DNA of 64,000 nucleotides from Actinobacillus capsulatus DSM 19761 (GTDB lineage Bacteria; Pseudomonadota; Gammaproteobacteria; Enterobacterales; Pasteurellaceae): NCBI RefSeq assembly GCF_000374285.1, contig NZ_KB893931.1, positions 62,001 to 126,000 of the forward strand, read 5' to 3'. Shown piece by piece: positions 60,051 to 64,000 of this stretch (position 1 is its first letter; each line of letters starts with the position of its first letter). The notes under the pieces were generated by a model. It saw only the letters and a program-made list of their open reading frames with translations, ran no database searches and was not told where the DNA came from. The position numbers and the translations under genes were made by a program.

Positions 60051-61110
60051 TATCTATTTCCTCTTTATTCAATTTTCTAGATACGGTACTTTTTGACTCA
60101 CCTTTAAGTTTTTCTATTTCCCTTATCGTAAACCCTTCTTCATGAAGTTGATTTAAGTCTTTCTGATCTAAATTCCCTACTAAAGTATTATACAACCGTC
60201 TCAAATAATCATATTCGGATCCAATATCACTAAATGCTAGTGATGTTTTAATAATATTTTTTAATTCACCCGGATAGGGTAATTTTTCTGCAACACACAA
60301 TATTTTCTTGAAAAGTCTTGTATCCTTTGATGCTCCTTTAAAATTTTTAATAAATGATGAGAAAAAGAATTCGGAAATCTCTATTAAATCATTCTTACTA
60401 TACCTATTAAAATTAATAACTGCATCAAAACGTCTAATTAACGCTTTATCAAAGTTAGAATATAAATTAGTAGTAGCAATAATCACTATTTCTTTATTAA
60501 GATCGGTTAATCTATCCAATTCTCTTAAAATAGTAGATGTCACCCTTCCCATTTCTCTAACATCATTGGAATTAACTCTATCTAGAGCTATTACATCAAT
60601 TTCATCAAATAGAACTACTATTTTATTAGCGTTTGGAAGCATATTTATTTCTCTAAAAACATTTGTAATGTTTTTATTTGTTTGTCCGAGCTTGCTATCT
60701 ATTAGATGTCCAAAATCTACTATAAAAAGAGATCTATTAAGTAATCTCGCAACATTCTTAACTGCCTCTGTTTTTCCGCTTCCGGGTAAACCTTCGAACA
60801 AAAATTTGTTGATACCTACATTGTGATTTACGGCATTAATTATCCCTTTAATATCCTCCGATATCTCTAGCGGCAAATTAAGAGCATTTAAACTTCTCGT
60901 TTCTACTTGTTTTAAAAATTCACTTTCAAAATCGCTGCTCTGCGGAGCATATAGGTTTGATTCAGAGATGAATCCCATAATGTATTCGGATAATTGATAG
61001 TCCCCAATACTATCAAAATATCTTGCTATTGTTATTGCTTCATTTCTAAATGCATTTTCATTTCTTTCAACATGATATTTTATCAAGTTCAAAACATTTT
61101 GTTTTTTCAT
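60043..61110 (-). CDS. AAA ATPase with C-terminal helix-turn-helix, partner of the subtilase
   Basis: A 355-residue AAA+ protein. Walker A is FEGLPGSGKTEA (107-114), Walker B VVLFDEIDVI (165-172), sensor 1 IIATTN (Asn215), arginine finger region ALIRRFD (225-228). The first 90 residues are helical and unassigned. The tail EEGFTIREIEKLKGESKSTVSRKL (325-348) looks like a resolvase-type helix-turn-helix, unusual for such ATPases. ATG 61110 has GGGGAG upstream. The gene overlaps the downstream protease gene by 8 nt, so the proteins probably act as a complex, the ATPase unfolding or gating for the protease. DNA binding by the tail is inferred. Confidence 0.82.
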   Translation of the reverse strand: MKKQNVLNLIKYHVERNENAFRNEAITIARYFDSIGDYQLSEYIMGFISESNLYAPQSSDFESEFLKQVETRSLNALNLPLEISEDIKGIINAVNHNVGINKFLFEGLPGSGKTEAVKNVARLLNRSLFIVDFGHLIDSKLGQTNKNITNVFREINMLPNANKIVVLFDEIDVIALDRVNSNDVREMGRVTSTILRELDRLTDLNKEIVIIATTNLYSNFDKALIRRFDAVINFNRYSKNDLIEISEFFFSSFIKNFKGASKDTRLFKKILCVAEKLPYPGELKNIIKTSLAFSDIGSEYDYLRRLYNTLVGNLDQKDLNQLHEEGFTIREIEKLKGESKSTVSRKLNKEEIDNE

Positions 61111-61141
61111 TACAACACTCCCCTTGTTCTATGAACTCTAC

Positions 61142-61147
61142 ATCATA
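61142..61147 (-). promoter_or_regulatory. Probable -10 element of the ATPase/protease operon
   Basis: On the minus strand TATGAT lies 32 nt upstream of the ATPase start codon, just downstream of two direct repeats. Confidence 0.45.
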
Positions 61148-61156
61148 GCACTACTC

Positions 61157-61200
61157 GGGACAAAACTCTATATTTATGGGACAATAATTTGCATATTTAT
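61157..61200. repeat. Two direct repeats 21 bp apart at the ATPase/protease promoter
   Basis: GGGACAA occurs at 61157-61163 and 61178-61184, and each is followed 14-16 nt later by TATTTAT. The 21-bp period puts the copies on one face of the helix, two turns apart, next to the -10. A regulator site is inferred. Confidence 0.55.
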
Positions 61201-61266
61201 AGATAAAAAACAATGTATGTTTCTGATTTTTCAATTACTGAAAGACAAAAAATCTTAACCAAAAAG

Positions 61267-61302
61267 AAATGCCTTTAACTCATAATAGTTAAAGGCATTT
61301 TT
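61267..61302. terminator. Terminator downstream of yjgR
   Basis: ATGCCTTTAACT and AGTTAAAGGCAT form a 12-bp perfect stem with A/T flanks. It probably terminates yjgR on the minus strand, about 110 nt past its stop codon, and marks the border of the ATPase/protease island. Confidence 0.75.
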
Positions 61303-61368
61303 ATTGAAAATGAACTTTAGTTTTTATATACTTTTTGTACAAAACCAAATATCTCAAAAAACAACCGC

Positions 61369-61388
61369 TTGTAGCAGCTTGTAGCAGG
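61369..61388. repeat. Short tandem repeat beside yjgR
   Basis: CTTGTAGCAG is present twice in tandem; the first copy overlaps an ACCGCTTGT uptake signal. Confidence 0.5.
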
Positions 61389-61410
61389 CAATATCGTTAT
61401 AAACCAACAA

Positions 61411-62910
61411 CTACTTAGTAATTGCGCCTAAGAGCCCACGCATGATTTGTTTAGAAACTTGGTTAGTCAGCTTTTTCGCTACCGATTTAGTCACTTCACT
61501 CACCACTTGCTCAGCGATGGTTTGATCTTTTTTCTTTTTCGTACCGAAAATTGAAGCAATCATACCGCCGAAGAAATTACTGTCTTCTTCCACCTGTTGC
61601 GCTTCAGCCTGTTGCTGAGCCGCTTGAGTTTGAGCAACTTGCGCATTCAATAATTCATACGCCGATTCATTATCAACATATTGACTGTAATAAGCATACA
61701 AGTCATCTTGTTTCACTAATGTATCACGCTCCGCCGCCGATAACGGGGTTAATTGGCTTTTCGGCGGATAGATATATGCCACTTCCACTGGGGTCGGCAT
61801 ACCTTTTTCGTCTAGCACAGAAATCAACGCTTCACCCACACCCAGTTGAGTAATTGCTTCAACCACGTCCACGCCTTTATTGGCACGGAAGGTTTCCGCC
61901 GCTGATTTTACCGCTTTTTGATCACGTGGGGTAAAGGCACGTAGTGCGTGTTGCACACGGTTACCTAACTGACCTAATACCGAATCCGGCAAATCTAACG
62001 GGTTTTGCGTCACAAAATACACACCAACCCCTTTCGAACGAATTAAACGCACCACTTGTTCAATTTTGTCCACCAATACTTTTGGCGCACCGTCAAACAA
62101 TAAATGCGCTTCATCAAAGAACAGCACAAATTTCGGTTTTTCCGGATCACCGACTTCCGGTAGGGTTTCGAACAATTCTGCCATAAACCACAATAAAAAC
62201 GCACCGTACATACGAGGCGAATTAATTAACTTCTCTGAATTGAGTACGTTAATTACGCCTTTTCCGTCACGAGTTTGCATCCAATCTTGTAGATTTAACG
62301 CCGGTTCGCCGAATAAATCAGTTGCACCTTCATTTTCAAGTGCCAATAACGCACGTTGAATCGCACCGACACTTGCCGCCGAAACATTACCGTATTCCAC
62401 TTGGAATTCTTTAGCATTTTCCGCCACGAATCTAAGTAGCGCACGTAAATCTTTTAAATCAATAAGTAATAAACCACGATCGTCCGCTACACGGAAAACC
62501 AAGTTTAATAAGCCTTCTTGCGTTTCGTTTAAATTTAATAAACGAGAAAGCAACATCGGGCCCATTTCCGAAATCGTGGTGCGAAGCGGAATCCCCGTTT
62601 CACCGAACACATCCCAATAGGAAACTGGATAACCGCTTAAATAGCTCTCACCGCCTAATTGGAATTGTTCGACACGCTCTGCAATTTTGCCGGATAAACT
62701 GCCCGCTTGTGCAAGCCCTGAAAGGTCACCTTTTACATCGACCAAGAAAACCGGTACGCCGTCATCACTGAAGGCTTCTGCAAATTTACGTAACGTGACC
62801 GTTTTACCCGTCCCCGTTGCACCAGCGATTAAGCCGTGACGGTTTACCATTTTTGAATTTAATGAAATAATTTGCCCTGTTTTCGTTTGGGCGAGTGCGT
62901 ATTGTGCCAT
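61411..62910 (-). CDS. yjgR: YjgR/DUF853 HerA-like ATPase
   Basis: A 499-residue ATPase of the DUF853 (helicase HerA-like) family. Walker A is LIAGATGTGKTVTLRKFAEAF (about 27-47), Walker B KFVLFFDEAHLLF. The C-terminal tail is Gln/Ala-rich followed by FFGGMIASIFGTKKKKDQ and a basic Lys-rich end. Widespread in proteobacteria; role unknown, perhaps DNA pumping. It is not part of a nurA-type repair locus here. ATG 62910 begins MAQYALAQTKTG. Confidence 0.9.
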   Translation of the reverse strand: MAQYALAQTKTGQIISLNSKMVNRHGLIAGATGTGKTVTLRKFAEAFSDDGVPVFLVDVKGDLSGLAQAGSLSGKIAERVEQFQLGGESYLSGYPVSYWDVFGETGIPLRTTISEMGPMLLSRLLNLNETQEGLLNLVFRVADDRGLLLIDLKDLRALLRFVAENAKEFQVEYGNVSAASVGAIQRALLALENEGATDLFGEPALNLQDWMQTRDGKGVINVLNSEKLINSPRMYGAFLLWFMAELFETLPEVGDPEKPKFVLFFDEAHLLFDGAPKVLVDKIEQVVRLIRSKGVGVYFVTQNPLDLPDSVLGQLGNRVQHALRAFTPRDQKAVKSAAETFRANKGVDVVEAITQLGVGEALISVLDEKGMPTPVEVAYIYPPKSQLTPLSAAERDTLVKQDDLYAYYSQYVDNESAYELLNAQVAQTQAAQQQAEAQQVEEDSNFFGGMIASIFGTKKKKDQTIAEQVVSEVTKSVAKKLTNQVSKQIMRGLLGAITK

Positions 62911-62960
62911 ATTGAATACTCTTAAATAATGACGTTTATCATAAGTTGAACCGCGCCATT

Positions 62961-63386
62961 TTATGCTTTTTTCACCCCAACTTTAAAGCCTTTTTCCCAA
63001 TTTTGTTGGAACTGATTGGCGTTGGATAGCATTCCTTTACAATAATTCACACGTTGCTGATACATCGCTTCTTTTTGTGTGGTAAATGAATAACCGACAC
63101 GATAGCCGTCCAAATACCAATCATCTGCATCCTTGCATTGTGTTGTATTAATTCTTCTATGCGTAACCCTTTGTTTTTCCAAATTTTTTGGCTGTTTTTC
63201 TTGTTGAGTATAGGTTAGCGCTTTTGGCTCCGAATAGCCTTTTGTCACTTGTACACCCTGACGTTCTTTCGCTTCGAAAAGCTTACCTAAATTACCTAGA
63301 TCTTCCAGTACCGTTTCTGTATCAACAGAACCGCAAGCGCTGAGTAAAAAAGGAATAGTGGTAAATAATGTTAATTTTAGTTTTTT
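62961..63386 (-). CDS. Small putative lipoprotein
   Basis: ATG 63386 (GGAG upstream) gives 141 residues: signal peptide KKLKLTLFTTIPFLLSAC with lipobox LLSAC (Cys about 18), a Gln/Lys-rich linker, and a C-terminal part with CKDADDWYLDGYRVGYSF and VNYCKGML, where two Cys may pair. The pattern resembles the DUF2799 family (Gly-Tyr repeats between cysteines). Probably exported and anchored to a membrane. The function is unknown. The frame extends to 63416 but lacks an SD there. Confidence 0.7.
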   Translation of the reverse strand, partial: KKLKLTLFTTIPFLLSACGSVDTETVLEDLGNLGKLFEAKERQGVQVTKGYSEPKALTYTQQEKQPKNLEKQRVTHRRINTTQCKDADDWYLDGYRVGYSFTTQKEAMYQQRVNYCKGMLSNANQFQQNWEKGFKVGVKKA

Positions 63387-63544
63387 CATTTCTACTCCAA
63401 AACGTCTATCAAGCACTTGATAGACCCCTTAAACACCACAAAAGTGGTATGACCTCAATAAAAAGCGCACAAATTTACAATAAATTCTGAGATTTGTAAA
63501 AGTAATTTTTAAGTATTGCAAGCGGTTAAATTTCAGGATTTTTT

Positions 63545-63589
63545 TGCAAAAAAGAAGCCTCCGCACAATAGCAACTTGCGGAGGCTTCT
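63545..63589 (-). terminator. Terminator of rhlB
   Basis: AGAAGCCTCCGCA and TGCGGAGGCTTCT form a 13-bp perfect stem followed by TTTTTTGC on the minus strand, 16 nt past the stop codon. Confidence 0.9.
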
Positions 63590-63604
63590 GTTGATATAGA
63601 AAAA

Positions 63605-64000
63605 TTAACGACGTTTAGCAGCCGAATGTTTTGGGCCGCGAGCCACTCGAGCCGGCTTCGGCAACGCTAATAACGCACTGCCGTCATATTGACTGACCGG
63701 AATCGGATGACCGATATACTCTTCAATTGCCAGCAAATTCACTGCGTAACGCTCACAGGCAAAGCTAATCGAATGACCACTCTCGCCGGCACGTCCGGTA
63801 CGCCCGATACGATGCACATAGTCTTCACGATCATCCGGCAAATCATAGTTAAAGACATGAGTGACTTCCGGAATATGTAAACCACGTGCGGCAACATCAG
63901 TTACCACCAAAATATCTAACTGACCTTTAGTAAAGCTATCTAACAGTGCCAGACGTTTTTTCTGTGCAATATCACCGGTTAATAGCCCCACACGGTGACC
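63605..64000 (-). CDS. rhlB: ATP-dependent RNA helicase RhlB, C-terminal part (cut by window end)
   Basis: The degradosome DEAD-box helicase. Only the C-terminal 131 residues or so are in the window and the frame is open through base 64000. [44 protein letters not shown] and [33 protein letters not shown] follow the E. coli RhlB sequence closely, which distinguishes it from SrmB or RhlE. The basic tail ends SAAKRR. PNPase, its degradosome partner in E. coli, is encoded at 30415-32556. Confidence 0.93.
   Translation of the reverse strand, partial: GHRVGLLTGDIAQKKRLALLDSFTKGQLDILVVTDVAARGLHIPEVTHVFNYDLPDDREDYVHRIGRTGRAGESGHSISFACERYAVNLLAIEEYIGHPIPVSQYDGSALLALPKPARVARGPKHSAAKRR

Noticed and set aside
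60308-60826. Plus-strand frame of 172 codons inside the AAA ATPase gene
   Set aside because: Antisense shadow of conserved Walker and sensor motifs; no SD and no family resemblance.

Overview
The window is chromosomal DNA of a Pasteurellaceae bacterium, almost certainly Actinobacillus pleuropneumoniae or a very close relative. Three things support this: many copies of the ACAAGCGGT-type DNA uptake signal (USS), the tonB-exbB-exbD-tbpB-tbpA transferrin-iron operon typical of that species, and AT-rich Haemophilus-like housekeeping genes. No rRNA, tRNA or CRISPR array was recognised. The first gene (guaA) lacks its 5' end and the last (rhlB) lacks its N-terminal half because the window cuts them.

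Layout. 1-5.4 kb: guaA, a frameshifted lysozyme-like gene, a phosphohexomutase, then a DUF1919 gene paired with a CHY zinc-finger gene. 5.4-12 kb: glmU and a tetR-acrA-acrB type RND efflux operon with a perfect TetR-like operator. 12-14.2 kb: yejL-yejM. 14.2-20.6 kb: a catabolic island with a PrpF-type isomerase, a DASS carboxylate transporter, a GntR regulator and aconitase B, sharing an operator motif. 20.6-21.1 kb: a sotB efflux gene reduced by two internal deletions. 21.1-30.1 kb: mukF-mukE-mukB and parC. 30.4-37.6 kb: pnp, nlpI, deaD, tadA and a MocR regulator. 37.7-39.2 kb: pyrH and frr. 39.3-40.9 kb: a phosphoethanolamine-transferase gene broken by an in-frame stop. 40.9-41.4 kb: the remnant of an IS3-family element. 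41.5-48 kb: the transferrin-binding operon behind a Fur-like box. 48.2-52 kb: rpsB-tsf and a YddA/SbmA-like ABC exporter. 52-57.6 kb: a TonB-dependent siderophore receptor and an AfuA/AfuB-type uptake pair without its ATPase. 57.8-61.1 kb: a horizontally acquired-looking two-gene AAA ATPase plus subtilase module. 61.4-64 kb: yjgR, a small lipoprotein and rhlB.

The iron genes form one theme: outer-membrane receptors TbpA/TbpB and the siderophore receptor depend on the TonB-ExbB-ExbD motor, and two Fur-like boxes precede these units. Many transcription units end in hairpins made of two inverted USS copies, so uptake signals double as terminators.

The strongest candidate for an unusual system is the AAA ATPase/S8 peptidase pair (57822-61110). 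Both proteins have intact catalytic motifs, the genes overlap by 8 nt, the locus is very AT-rich and has no USS, and its promoter carries two direct repeats exactly 21 bp apart that could be read by the helix-turn-helix-like tail of the ATPase. The architecture resembles predicted ATPase-protease anti-phage modules. The aconitase/PrpF/DASS island is the second point of interest.
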